64,000 nt of DNA, taken from positions 1,470,059 through 1,534,058 of the forward strand of contig NZ_JAKKSL010000001.1 in assembly GCF_022669015.1 (NCBI RefSeq), given 5' to 3'. This document shows positions 9,947 through 18,623 of the stretch, piece by piece (within the stretch, counting starts at the first letter, position 1; every line of letters starts with the position of its first letter). The DNA comes from Colwellia maritima. Its GTDB lineage: Bacteria > Pseudomonadota > Gammaproteobacteria > Enterobacterales > Alteromonadaceae. The notes under the pieces were generated by a model, which was given only the letters and a program-made list of their open reading frames with translations, was not told the origin of the DNA and made no database searches. A program made the translations under genes and the position numbers.

Positions 9947-11737
9947 ATGTCTTATGAAATGAATTTTGGTAAAGCCTACAATGATCAATTACCTACATTG
10001 GGTGACACTATGACCAAGGTAATCCGTTTTTTTGGTGGTAAACATATTTATGGGGTCGGTGGTGATTTTGCCGCGAACATTATAGCAGCATTGGATGAAA
10101 CCATTGATATTTGTCCATCAAGTAATGAAATGCATGCGGGTTTCTCAGCTTGTGCTCAAGCAGAAATTGATGGTATGGGTTTTTGTTTGACCACTTATAT
10201 GGTCGGTAGCCTACCTTGTACAAGTGCGGCGGCTTTAGCCGTAACAGAAAGCTTGCCTGTTGTCTTTATTTCAGGTGCACAAAGAGAAAGCGAAGTGAAT
10301 CAGTTAGCGCTTCACCATACTATTCATCCTAACGCATCATGGAAAGCCGAGTATGACAATGCTTTAAAAGCTTTTTCTGCCTTGGGTGTACGTGTGGAAA
10401 GGCTACAAGGGCAGCGGCTTGCCGGCCATCCAAATCTTGCCGGTCAACGTTTTTATCAATTAGTAGCACAAGCCTATAAAAACAAACAACCTGTATTTAT
10501 TGAAGTACCTCGTGATCAAGTGTTTGCTAAAACTCAGCCAATTCAGTTGCCTGCCAATAAAATGGATGTTTGTTGTGGTGGTAATATACTTACCGGTAGT
10601 TCGCTGATTGTAGATGCTATTGTGAGTAGGCTTGAACAAGCGAAAAAACCATTGATATATATTGGTGATGGTCTTAAACATAACGATCAACTTAAACAAC
10701 TTATTATGCAGTTTGCGAATAAATTTAATATTCCTTATGCAACATCATGGTTTGCCAAAGGGCTGTTTGATGAATATGCCCCCTTGAGTTTGGGCTCATA
10801 CAATGGTGTGTTCACGCAAACATGTGGTAGGGCTTATATTGACAATGAAGTAGATTATATTATTGATGTGGCTACTAGCATTATTGCTCAAGATAGTAAT
10901 GTTGCTTTTGCTACAGGCACGCATAAAGTAGAAACTTTTGAGAATAAAACGATACTTAAAGGTGGGGATAGATTTGAAAAAGATTTAATTGAGGTGTTTG
11001 AGCAGTTATTAACGCGCGATATTAGTGTTTTTGATTTTACAATTAATCAACAAGATAAGCTGCCAATTCCGTTCGATGATCTTATTGATTTTAACAACCT
11101 TGCTGATACCTTAAACGAAATTCAAGCACAACAGAGCATGCCCTTGGTATATTTACCTGAAGTGGGTAACTCATATTTTGCCAGTTATAGCTTAAAAGTG
11201 AGAGGCTCGATCTTAGGACGCTCATGGTTAACCAATCCTTGGTATGGTGCAATGGGCACTGCGCTACCCTATGCACGAGTAGTTGCTCAGCGGTTAAAAG
11301 AACAACAGGCTATTGATGCAAACAGGCAAGAACGCGCTGTGGTCATTGTTGGCGATGGTGGCTTTCATTTTCAGCTAAATGAGTTAATACATTTTTTAAA
11401 AGATAAATCAGATGTCACCATTATTTATATGCGTAATAATATTTTTCACTTAGGTAAAAATGGCGACGGTAAAATTTATCACTGTAATGATGAGAAATTC
11501 GATGTACATTCTCTCGTTGCGGCTTATCAAGGGCATTCTAAAACCTGTACTACAGTTGCCGACTTTACAGCGTGTTTTGTCGAGTTTCAGCAATGTACTG
11601 GTGTCTCTTTGATTGAAGTGTTAGCGGATCCTGTTGAGTCAAAACAAAGTAATGAAATGAGGCTACTTAATTTATATATTAAAGCTAAAAATGGTCAGCC
11701 TGAGGCTATTGCACAGTGGTCAGCGTTAACAGAATAA
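9947..11737 (+). CDS. Thiamine-diphosphate-dependent alpha-keto acid decarboxylase
   Basis: This 596-residue protein has the PDC/IPDC-type three-domain layout. An N-terminal pyrimidine-binding domain carries the catalytic Glu (E61 in SSNEMHAG). A His-His pair in LALHHTIHP is the hallmark of pyruvate and indolepyruvate decarboxylases. The C-terminal cofactor motif GDGG...NN is seen in VIVGDGGFHFQLNE and MRNNIFHL. The start at 9947 is preferred over 9935 and the GTG at 9932 because a GAGA ribosome site sits about 8 nt upstream; this is a modest call. The gene stands alone, ends in a bidirectional terminator and has an FNR-like site upstream, which would fit anaerobic control. Pyruvate or a branched or aromatic keto acid could be the substrate; sequence alone does not decide. 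Confidence 0.75.
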   Translation: MSYEMNFGKAYNDQLPTLGDTMTKVIRFFGGKHIYGVGGDFAANIIAALDETIDICPSSNEMHAGFSACAQAEIDGMGFCLTTYMVGSLPCTSAAALAVTESLPVVFISGAQRESEVNQLALHHTIHPNASWKAEYDNALKAFSALGVRVERLQGQRLAGHPNLAGQRFYQLVAQAYKNKQPVFIEVPRDQVFAKTQPIQLPANKMDVCCGGNILTGSSLIVDAIVSRLEQAKKPLIYIGDGLKHNDQLKQLIMQFANKFNIPYATSWFAKGLFDEYAPLSLGSYNGVFTQTCGRAYIDNEVDYIIDVATSIIAQDSNVAFATGTHKVETFENKTILKGGDRFEKDLIEVFEQLLTRDISVFDFTINQQDKLPIPFDDLIDFNNLADTLNEIQAQQSMPLVYLPEVGNSYFASYSLKVRGSILGRSWLTNPWYGAMGTALPYARVVAQRLKEQQAIDANRQERAVVIVGDGGFHFQLNELIHFLKDKSDVTIIYMRNNIFHLGKNGDGKIYHCNDEKFDVHSLVAAYQGHSKTCTTVADFTACFVEFQQCTGVSLIEVLADPVESKQSNEMRLLNLYIKAKNGQPEAIAQWSALTE

Positions 11738-11754
11738 CGTAAATTATTATTAAT

Positions 11755-11784
11755 AAAAAAATCCGGCAACAGCCGGATTTTTTT
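11755..11784. terminator. Bidirectional rho-independent terminator
   Basis: A perfect stem, ATCCGGC-aaca-GCCGGAT, is flanked by seven A on the left and seven T on the right. It serves the convergent decarboxylase (+) and S46 peptidase (-) genes. Confidence 0.9.
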
Positions 11785-11812
11785 ATTTTAAAAATTAATT
11801 GAAAATAATCAA

Positions 11813-13990
11813 TTATTCAACAATATCCATTTCGTTAATTAAGTTAGTTGCACCGTCAACATGTTCCATTACCCATAGCATGTAACGAATATCAACGTGA
11901 ATTGAGCGATTTAGCTTAGTGTCGTAATCCCAATCACCTATAATACTTTCATAAACACCATCAAATACTAATCCAACAAATTCTGCTTTGTCGTTCAGTG
12001 TTGGTGAACCTGAATTACCGCCAGTAATATCTAAGGTGCCTAGGTAATTAACAGGAACTGAGCCAATTGATTTTTTAGCATACTCACCATATTGTTTATT
12101 CTTTATTAAATCAAGTTGCTTCTTCGGAGCATTAAACGGTGCAATACCAGTGTTTTTAGCAACAATACCTTCTAGTGTAGTATAAGGTGTCGCTGTTAAG
12201 CCATCTTGTGGTGAGTAACCTTTAACATTACCGTAAGTTATACGTAGTGTGCTATTAGCATCCGCGTAAACGGGTAAGTTATTATCGTTAAAATAAGCAA
12301 TTAATGCTTGCATATATTTAGGGCGATAAGTTTGGATGTTGCCTGCCAATTCATTCGATTTGTCTTCAATTGCCTTACGCTCTTCAAAACTTGCTACTGC
12401 TAACTGAATAAATGGGTCGTTACTTTTTTCAAAGTCGTTAACGTCTTTATCCATCCAAGCTAAGCGTTGTTTTTGAGAGTTTAATTGCGTTTTTTTGTAC
12501 ATTTTCGCTAATTGTTTACGCAACTTTTTCTCATTAAAGTTGTCGACTGTGCTTTTGCTTAAACCAAAAAACTCATCAATTGATTTTACACGGTCATTTT
12601 TTGGTAGAGCTACGTAGTGGGTCAACATAGCTACTATGATCTCTTGATCTATATCCGCATCATAGCGGCGATCAAGGGCTTTCATGTTTTGTTCAAAACG
12701 TGTGATGTCACGTGCTTGATAACCACTTTCACGTTCAAGGTTTGGTTTTTGTTTTTCTACGGCTAATCTATGTAATTTGTACGCAGTGGTTAACATTTTA
12801 TTGTAGCGTAAATAGCCTAAAATTAAATCACGTGCTTGGTGACTATTATCCATTTTAAGTAATTCGTTTAAACCATTTAATGCTTTACCGTATTTGGCTT
12901 TACGTTGTGCATCGCTGTTCAACCAATTTGTTAAATTTACTTCTAGTGTTTGTTTACGAGTTTGAAAACTACCTTTTTTATAGCTGTGGATCATTGAACC
13001 ATAGTTTTTAGCATAATTTGCTAAACCGGCAAGCGTACTTTCATACTTAATGCGTGCTTCACTGCCTTCTTCGGAATGTTGATGAATAAGATCAATGATT
13101 TCTTCACGGTAAGCCTTTGCTTGTGGATAAGTCCAAGTAAATTGATTCTCTACTTCATAGGCTGTTCTATAGCGATTTGTTCTTCCTGGGTAGCCTAGCA
13201 CCATGATGTAGTCACCTTCATCCACACTGCTTTTGTTTACTTTTAAATGATGCTTAGGATGGTAAGGAACGTTGTTTTCACTATAATCGGCAGGTTGACC
13301 ATCTTTACCTACGTAAGCACGGTAAAAACCGTAATCGCCCGTATGGCGGGGCCACATCCAGTTATCAATGTCGCCACCATACTTACCTATACTGCTTGCA
13401 GGCGCATGTACTAAACGTACATCACGAATAGTTAGTTGTTTAAATAAATAATACTCAAGACCACCATGAAAATTAACCACACTACACCGATATCTATCAT
13501 CATTTTCGCATTCGGCGACTAAGGTTTTTGAATTTTTATCAATAGCCTTATAACGATCTGTTCCAGACATTGTTTTTGTTAACCCTGCGTTAACTAGGGC
13601 AGTGACTTCGTTAATTTCTTCTGTCACATAAATACGGCTGCCAGGTGTTCTTGGTAATTCTTCCTTAAATGATTTCGCGAGAAAACCATTTTCAAGTAAG
13701 TTATTCTCTTCGGTAGAGTTATATTGTACTGAGCCATAAACACAATGGTGGTTAGTCGCTACCAAACCTTGGTCTGAAACAAATGAGGCAGTACAGCCGC
13801 CAAGGCTAACAATTGCTCCCATAGGAAAGCCCGTTAAATCAGTTAAATTTTTCGGATTTAAGGCGAGTCCTGCTTTTGTTAATTGGGTGGCTATTGTGGG
13901 TAATTGATTGGGTTGCCACATACCTTCATCGGCTAATGCTGTATTAGCTGCTAGGGTTGTAAGCATAAATGATAAAGCGAGTTTTTTCAT
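11813..13990 (-). CDS. Secreted S46 family dipeptidyl-peptidase (DPP7-type)
   Basis: This 725-residue serine exopeptidase has an Ala-rich signal peptide cleaved after about residue 20. The chymotrypsin-like half carries catalytic His about residue 82 (ATNHHCVYG), and the catalytic Ser is about residue 660 (TGGNSGSP). The middle is the helical domain typical of S46. In this family one residue downstream of the Ser sets specificity: Arg in DPP11 (acidic P1), Gly in DPP7 (hydrophobic P1). Here the segment LVFDGVYES has Gly (about 678), so I infer DPP7-like cleavage of dipeptides with hydrophobic or aliphatic P1. It is monocistronic and intact. It probably supports peptide use in the periplasm. 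Confidence 0.88.
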   Translation of the reverse strand: MKKLALSFMLTTLAANTALADEGMWQPNQLPTIATQLTKAGLALNPKNLTDLTGFPMGAIVSLGGCTASFVSDQGLVATNHHCVYGSVQYNSTEENNLLENGFLAKSFKEELPRTPGSRIYVTEEINEVTALVNAGLTKTMSGTDRYKAIDKNSKTLVAECENDDRYRCSVVNFHGGLEYYLFKQLTIRDVRLVHAPASSIGKYGGDIDNWMWPRHTGDYGFYRAYVGKDGQPADYSENNVPYHPKHHLKVNKSSVDEGDYIMVLGYPGRTNRYRTAYEVENQFTWTYPQAKAYREEIIDLIHQHSEEGSEARIKYESTLAGLANYAKNYGSMIHSYKKGSFQTRKQTLEVNLTNWLNSDAQRKAKYGKALNGLNELLKMDNSHQARDLILGYLRYNKMLTTAYKLHRLAVEKQKPNLERESGYQARDITRFEQNMKALDRRYDADIDQEIIVAMLTHYVALPKNDRVKSIDEFFGLSKSTVDNFNEKKLRKQLAKMYKKTQLNSQKQRLAWMDKDVNDFEKSNDPFIQLAVASFEERKAIEDKSNELAGNIQTYRPKYMQALIAYFNDNNLPVYADANSTLRITYGNVKGYSPQDGLTATPYTTLEGIVAKNTGIAPFNAPKKQLDLIKNKQYGEYAKKSIGSVPVNYLGTLDITGGNSGSPTLNDKAEFVGLVFDGVYESIIGDWDYDTKLNRSIHVDIRYMLWVMEHVDGATNLINEMDIVE

Positions 13991-14127
13991 AATAGAGTCA
14001 TCTCAATTGTTACCGTGTTGTTACTTTGTTGTTAATTAAACCAGTTTGCTTGAGTATATATGTACAGTCAAGCAGACTATGCCAATTACATTTTTTTAGT
14101 GTAGAATAGTGTCAATATTATTGTACT

Positions 14128-14234
14128 TAACCTGAACTCGGTTTAAGATCTGATTAACCTGTTGAAAATAAACATTAAAATTTTAGTTCACTTCTAGGCG
14201 CTAGAAGAACATTTATTAAGTCGAGCTGAGATTA
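14128..14234. repeat. MITE-like inverted-repeat element, short copy A
   Basis: The left end TTAACCTGAACTCGG and the right end GTCGAGCTGAGATTA are near inverse complements of each other. They match the ends and parts of the interior of a second element at 46598-46794, for example TTGAAAA and ATTTATTAAG. The element lies just upstream of argR and codes for nothing. No target duplication is certain. Confidence 0.5.
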
Positions 14235-14271
14235 CTTATACATTTTACTTGTATTGTGAGACAACACTGAA

Positions 14272-14754
14272 ATGACCACACTTAGAAAACAAAATGAATC
14301 AAACTTAGTGCATGCTTTTAAGCAGCTACTAAAGGGGCAATGTTATGGCTCGCAGGGACAGTTAGCGCAAGCATTATCAGCTCAAGGCTTTGAAAATATG
14401 TCACAAGCCAAGATATCACGTTTGTTATCTAAGCTAGGCGCGGTTAAAACGCGTAATGCAAATAATGAGATGATTTATATATTGCCAGACGAGCCGGCAG
14501 TACCCAAATCAAAACATTCAATAGAATCAGTAGTATTAAGTGTTAAACATAACGGCATGCAAATTATATTAAAAACGGGAATTGGTGGTGCACCATTAAT
14601 TTCACGAATGCTTGATAGTATGGGCGATTCAGCCGGAATTTTAGGTACGTTAGCGGGTGATGATACTATTTTTATTGCCCCCGTATCGGCTGATCGTATT
14701 GAAGAAATAGCACAATCAATTCGAGAATTATTGGGTGTAAAAGTCAGCCAATAA
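14272..14754 (+). CDS. argR: Arginine repressor ArgR
   Basis: This 160-residue repressor senses L-arginine and controls arginine biosynthesis. The N-terminal winged helix (residues 1-75) includes the recognition region SQAKISRLLSKLGAVK. The C-terminal oligomerisation and arginine-binding domain includes GIGGAPLISRMLDSM and the conserved GTLAGDDTIFIAP. Length and domains are normal. It is transcribed alone. The MITE-like copy A ends 37 nt before its start and may carry or disrupt its promoter. I did not find a convincing ARG box pair by eye. Confidence 0.93.
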   Translation: MTTLRKQNESNLVHAFKQLLKGQCYGSQGQLAQALSAQGFENMSQAKISRLLSKLGAVKTRNANNEMIYILPDEPAVPKSKHSIESVVLSVKHNGMQIILKTGIGGAPLISRMLDSMGDSAGILGTLAGDDTIFIAPVSADRIEEIAQSIRELLGVKVSQ

Positions 14755-14946
14755 CTGCCTTGTGATTATTACCTGTGATTATTGAATGTGATTATTGAAT
14801 GTGACAGTAAAGCGTTTTTTACCCACATAATGTTTGAATTTTATTAACATAGGTCAAAGTATTAATTATCACGTTTGTTAGAATGCTGTGATTCAAGCAA
14901 TCAACTCAATGAGTCGATTGATAGCTATTTTAACAGGAACTTTTCA

Positions 14947-15378
14947 ATGACTTCTATCCCTGAATTTATGACCAATAAACATCGTGAATGCGATGATTTT
15001 TTTACTAAAGCCGAAGCGGCTGTTGCAAAAGATGATTGGTCATTAGCGCTTGGCCATTGGCAGCAATTTGCCTCAGAGTTGTCTAAACATTTTGATCAAG
15101 AAGAAGAGGTATTATTTCCTAAATTTGAGCAAGCAACGGGTATGACATCAGGACCTACACAAGTGATGCGCATGGAACATCAACAAATGCGGGCACTAGT
15201 GCAAGATTTAGACAATGCTTTAGCTGCAAAAGAAAAAAACGACTTCCTAGGTTTTGGTGAAACGCTAATGGTTATGATGCAACAGCATAATATGAAAGAA
15301 GAAATGATGCTTTATCCTATGATGGCACAAAATATTGCCGAGGGTGAACAAATTATTAAATCATTTCAAAACAATTGA
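14947..15378 (+). CDS. Hemerythrin-domain (HHE) protein
   Basis: This 143-residue protein is a four-helix bundle expected to bind a di-iron centre. Metal ligands are seen in NKHRECDDFF, KHFDQEEEVLFPKF, RMEHQQMR and QQHNMKEEMMLYP. ATG 14947 has an AGG ribosome site about 8 nt upstream and is preferred over the TTG at 14875. It begins a three-gene run with the DUF2249 protein and a His-rich membrane protein. HHE proteins in such sets are often linked to nitric-oxide or oxygen sensing or to iron-sulfur repair. I infer a role in NO or O2 metabolism but cannot fix it. Confidence 0.8.
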   Translation: MTSIPEFMTNKHRECDDFFTKAEAAVAKDDWSLALGHWQQFASELSKHFDQEEEVLFPKFEQATGMTSGPTQVMRMEHQQMRALVQDLDNALAAKEKNDFLGFGETLMVMMQQHNMKEEMMLYPMMAQNIAEGEQIIKSFQNN

Positions 15379-15389
15379 TTTTGTTGTAA

Positions 15390-15677
15390 GTGAGTGAATC
15401 AAGTTTGCAATTTGTCTCAGTAGATGTGAGTGATTTAGCACCACCAGAGCCAATGAAGGTAATAATAGAGCAATTAGCCAAATTAACAGTTCATGAGTGT
15501 TTATTGGTAAAGCATCGGCGACAACCTTTCCCTCTGTATGAAAAACTTCAGGCAGCGGGATTTTCATACCACACAGTGGTACATGCACAAGATGCTATAG
15601 ATTTGTATATTTTTCATCTGAGTTCTCAGCATGTATTTAATGAATTGCTAAAAAATAATGCGTTAAAAAAGACATAA
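15390..15677 (+). CDS. DUF2249 domain protein
   Basis: This 95-residue protein matches the DUF2249 pattern: VDVSDLAPPEPM near the start, then ECLLVKHRRQPFPLYEKLQAAGF and a final beta strand with DLYIFHL. The fold is TusA-like. The start is a GTG 11 nt after the hemerythrin stop, with only a weak ribosome site, so translational coupling is likely. DUF2249 proteins are regularly found beside hemerythrin, nitrite or nitric-oxide reductase and NnrS genes. That supports a shared NO-related role with its two neighbours. Confidence 0.72.
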   Translation: MSESSLQFVSVDVSDLAPPEPMKVIIEQLAKLTVHECLLVKHRRQPFPLYEKLQAAGFSYHTVVHAQDAIDLYIFHLSSQHVFNELLKNNALKKT

Positions 15678-15681
15678 ATTT

Positions 15682-16887
15682 ATGAATATGAATGGTCTTT
15701 CTTTTAATGGTTTACCCCCCATTGAATTACCTTTTCGATTTTTCATTAGCGCGCCGATTTTTGCTATTGTTTGTGCGTTATTAATACTGTTTTCGGGCGA
15801 AACTATGTGGGCAAGTCGATGGCATCCTAGTATGTTGGCACTTACTCACGGCTTTACTTTAGGTATTGTCACGATGGTGATGATGGGGGCGTTATTGCAA
15901 CTCTTACCCGTTATTGGTGGTGTGGGTATTGCTAGGCCTCGGAAAATTGTTTTTGTTTGTCATAGTGCTTTCGTTCTAGGTACCTTGTGTTTAATGGCAA
16001 ATTTTATTTGGTCAAGTTCAACGTTAACGGTAATTTCTATCCTACTATTGGTGATCGGGTTAGGTCTCTATATTGCCGCCGTTGCTTTTGTGCTATTAAA
16101 AAAACTGAGTCAAGGCGAATCAATTGTTGGTTTTCGTTTTGCTATCATATCTTTATTTTTTGTCATGTTGTTAGGTGTTTTAATGCTTAACTTATCATTG
16201 CCAACCGCGATAAATATATCCTCATTGAGTACAAGTGTCGGCCGAAAATCGCTAACAAATACTCATGGTTTAATAGGTTTGGTGGGTTGGGCTAGTTTGA
16301 TGATTATCTCAGTTAGTTTTCAAGTAATACCCATGTTTCATGTTGCCCCAAGTTTTCCCAAAGTTATTAGTAGTTATTTACCGACAGTGATATTTGTTTT
16401 ACTAATTCTACTGATCTTTAAACCAACAATAATTATCTCGTTAATAATGCTAATTCACGGTGTGTTCGCATTAAGCTTATTATTTATTGTGTCAAAGCGA
16501 AAACGTAAAATACCAGATAATACTATTCGTTATTGGCAGTTCGCGGCTGTCTCGCTAATATTAATGAATGTGTTCTATTTTTTTCCTGAAGCATATTTAG
16601 CTGACATCCTTGTTCAAAAGAAGGTTATTTTATTAGCTGCTTTTTATATTTATTTTTATCTTGTTGCTGTGATTCAAGGCATGTTACTAAAAATATTACC
16701 TTTTTTAAGCTATACCCACTTACAGCAGCTGTGCTTAACAAACTTTTCTGCGATGCAGTATATTCCCCATATGCATGAGTTTTTAAATAAAAAGCACGGC
16801 GAATGGCTTTTTTACTTACATACTATAACGGGGGGATTTTACTCGCTACCATTTTGTTTCCTACTATGTTTTGGTTGCTTTCAATAG
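15682..16887 (+). CDS. NnrS/heme-copper-like polytopic membrane protein, C-terminal frameshift
   Basis: This is a membrane protein of about 12 segments. Histidines in or near the helices recur as WHPSMLALTHGFTLG, NTHGLIGLVGWASL and IPMFHVAPSFP, as in NnrS and heme-copper oxidase subunit-I-like proteins. The start is 4 nt after the DUF2249 stop. The last 18 or so residues here (from TGG on) are out of frame. Adding one G to the G-run 16830-16835 continues the last helices as ILLATILFPTMFWLLSIVIL and on to a stop at 16958, for 425 residues in all. I infer a heme- or copper-binding role in NO or O2 handling with the hemerythrin. Family assignment is tentative. Confidence 0.6.
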   Translation: MNMNGLSFNGLPPIELPFRFFISAPIFAIVCALLILFSGETMWASRWHPSMLALTHGFTLGIVTMVMMGALLQLLPVIGGVGIARPRKIVFVCHSAFVLGTLCLMANFIWSSSTLTVISILLLVIGLGLYIAAVAFVLLKKLSQGESIVGFRFAIISLFFVMLLGVLMLNLSLPTAINISSLSTSVGRKSLTNTHGLIGLVGWASLMIISVSFQVIPMFHVAPSFPKVISSYLPTVIFVLLILLIFKPTIIISLIMLIHGVFALSLLFIVSKRKRKIPDNTIRYWQFAAVSLILMNVFYFFPEAYLADILVQKKVILLAAFYIYFYLVAVIQGMLLKILPFLSYTHLQQLCLTNFSAMQYIPHMHEFLNKKHGEWLFYLHTITGGFYSLPFCFLLCFGCFQ

Positions 16888-17079
16888 TAATTTTGAGCGA
16901 ATTTTCTTGGTTGTTATTGCTCATAATTAAAACCACCGTTTGTATTTTTCAACCCTAGCTAAAATTAATTCATCGACTAATGAATAGTTTGCAAGTTATT
17001 CGCGTATTTGCGGGGTAAAGGGCTATATTTTTGCTACACTAAGTATTGAGATTGATAGGCTAAACGAAGTGGTATTCTT

Positions 17080-17460
17080 ATGGAATATGAATTTATACAT
17101 GATGCAACAACAGGTGAGGCGAAAGCGCGCTTTTCGCTTGAGCATGAAGTGGTAGGTCCATGGATTGAAGTAGAGTTAGGCCACGAAAGTGCTAAATTAA
17201 CGGCATTATTGACTGCAATAGATAGCGTTGAAAAGAGACATGAAAGTGAAGTTATTATTACGGGACATGAATATACGGTCACTATAAGCCGAGACGATGT
17301 AGAAATACAAACCAATGCGAGTTTTAATGGCACAGGTCCCTTGTCGGAAATGTTAACGGTAGACCATATTCATTACGACGAAAGTGAATATGCTTCATGT
17401 GGTATTGATGACTTTAGAGAGTTACTAATCTCTTGGTCAAGATTTACTAATATCTCTTAA
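17080..17460 (+). CDS. yacL: YacL family (UPF0231) protein
   Basis: This 126-residue cytoplasmic protein has the YacL/UPF0231 signature: MEYEFIHDATTGEAKARFSL at the start, then the HEVVGPWIEVELG segment and a C-terminal CGIDDFRELLISW. The function is unknown in all bacteria where it is annotated. It appears monocistronic, and the next gene starts 61 nt after its stop. Confidence 0.85.
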   Translation: MEYEFIHDATTGEAKARFSLEHEVVGPWIEVELGHESAKLTALLTAIDSVEKRHESEVIITGHEYTVTISRDDVEIQTNASFNGTGPLSEMLTVDHIHYDESEYASCGIDDFRELLISWSRFTNIS

Positions 17461-17521
17461 CAATAGATTACTTTATTTGTTAAAGTGTTACTTATTATAT
17501 TGTATACGCTAAAGGTTTTTA

Positions 17522-18391
17522 ATGAAACATTGCGCTATTTTAACTATGGATAACCTGTCTGATTTTGAATGTTATGATTACCTACTTGATGAACCACTTG
17601 CTGAATTAGGTTGGGCCACGGAACTAATATCATGGCGTGCTGAAAAGGTAAATTGGGATGCATATGATGCAGTAATTATTCGCAGCCCGTGGGATTACCA
17701 AGACGATGCGAGTGCTTTTATTTTGTCATTGGAACAAATCGATAACTCCAGTGCTCGATTACAAAATTCCTTATCAACAGTATGTTGGAATATTGATAAA
17801 ATATACTTAAAGTCAGTTGCTGAGCAAGGGGGTAGGATTGTACCAACGTTATGGCATGAAAATTTTTCTAAGCATGACATTCCTGAATTTTTTGACTATT
17901 TTTCTTGCCAACAACTTGTAATAAAACCAAGAATTAGTGCCAATGCAGATAATACCTTTTGGTTAAAAAAAGAAACTGCAATGCAGTTTGCTCACCAATT
18001 AGAGTCTGTATTTTCGCAAAGTGAATTTATGGTTCAGCCATTTATCAATAGTGTTATTGATGAAGGTGAATTTTCTTTGTTTTACTTCGATGGTGTGTAT
18101 AGTCATGCTATTTTAAAAACGCCTAAACAGGATGATTTTAGAGTACAAGAAGAGCATGGAGGGTACTTACAAACGGTCACGCCAGAAAAAGCATTATTAA
18201 CTCAAGCTGATGATACTTTAGCGGTGATTACTCGCTTAACGGGAGACATGCCTTTATATGCTCGTCTTGATTTTGTCCGTTTGAAAAATGATGATAATAA
18301 CAATAAAGGGTTTGCGTTGATGGAAGCTGAATTGATTGAACCATCGCTGTATTTTAATATGGATGACAAGGCAGCCGAAGCGCTTTGCTAA
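17522..18391 (+). CDS. ATP-grasp ligase (DcsG/glutathione-synthetase-like), C-terminal frameshift
   Basis: This ATP-grasp protein of about 298 residues has an N-terminal pre-ATP-grasp segment with AVIIRSPWDYQDD, typical of the cycloserine-ligase DcsG and RimK-like group. The following NIDKIYL, VIKPRISANADNTFW and MVQPFINSV segments form the ATP-binding core. ARLDFVRLK and LMEAELIEPSLYF carry the metal-binding Glu and Asp residues. The frame stops at EALC. Removing one base near 18380 restores ERFAKAFVKRMGK, ending at 18419. It stands without biosynthetic neighbours. It probably joins a carboxylate to an amine; the substrates cannot be read from sequence. Confidence 0.72.
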   Translation: MKHCAILTMDNLSDFECYDYLLDEPLAELGWATELISWRAEKVNWDAYDAVIIRSPWDYQDDASAFILSLEQIDNSSARLQNSLSTVCWNIDKIYLKSVAEQGGRIVPTLWHENFSKHDIPEFFDYFSCQQLVIKPRISANADNTFWLKKETAMQFAHQLESVFSQSEFMVQPFINSVIDEGEFSLFYFDGVYSHAILKTPKQDDFRVQEEHGGYLQTVTPEKALLTQADDTLAVITRLTGDMPLYARLDFVRLKNDDNNNKGFALMEAELIEPSLYFNMDDKAAEALC

Positions 18392-18427
18392 GGCTTTTGT
18401 TAAACGTATGGGCAAGTAAGTTTAAGT

Positions 18428-18598
18428 TTATCGGGTGATATAAATCATTGTTGTAAAAAAAAGTATAATTGCGGTATTAAGTATTAAAATATAAGTAAAC
18501 CCTTTTATGCCTTCTTTTACGCTATAACCATGATTATTAAGATACCACCACCAAATAGCACACATAATAATGGGGAGTAAAAAGAAAAGTTTGATCAT
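18428..18598 (-). CDS. Small membrane protein
   Basis: This 56-residue protein has two predicted transmembrane helices (residues 2-18 and 36-54) separated by a polar loop, NNHGYSVKEG. ATG 18598 follows an AGGAC ribosome site. The longer frame to 18682 overlaps ampG and is less likely. It lies directly downstream of ampG on the same strand, so it is probably cotranscribed. No function recognised. Confidence 0.55.
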   Translation of the reverse strand: MIKLFFLLPIIMCAIWWWYLNNHGYSVKEGIKGFTYILILNTAIILFFTTMIYITR

Positions 18599-18623
18599 AG
18601 TAATGTCCTGTCTAGATGAAAGT

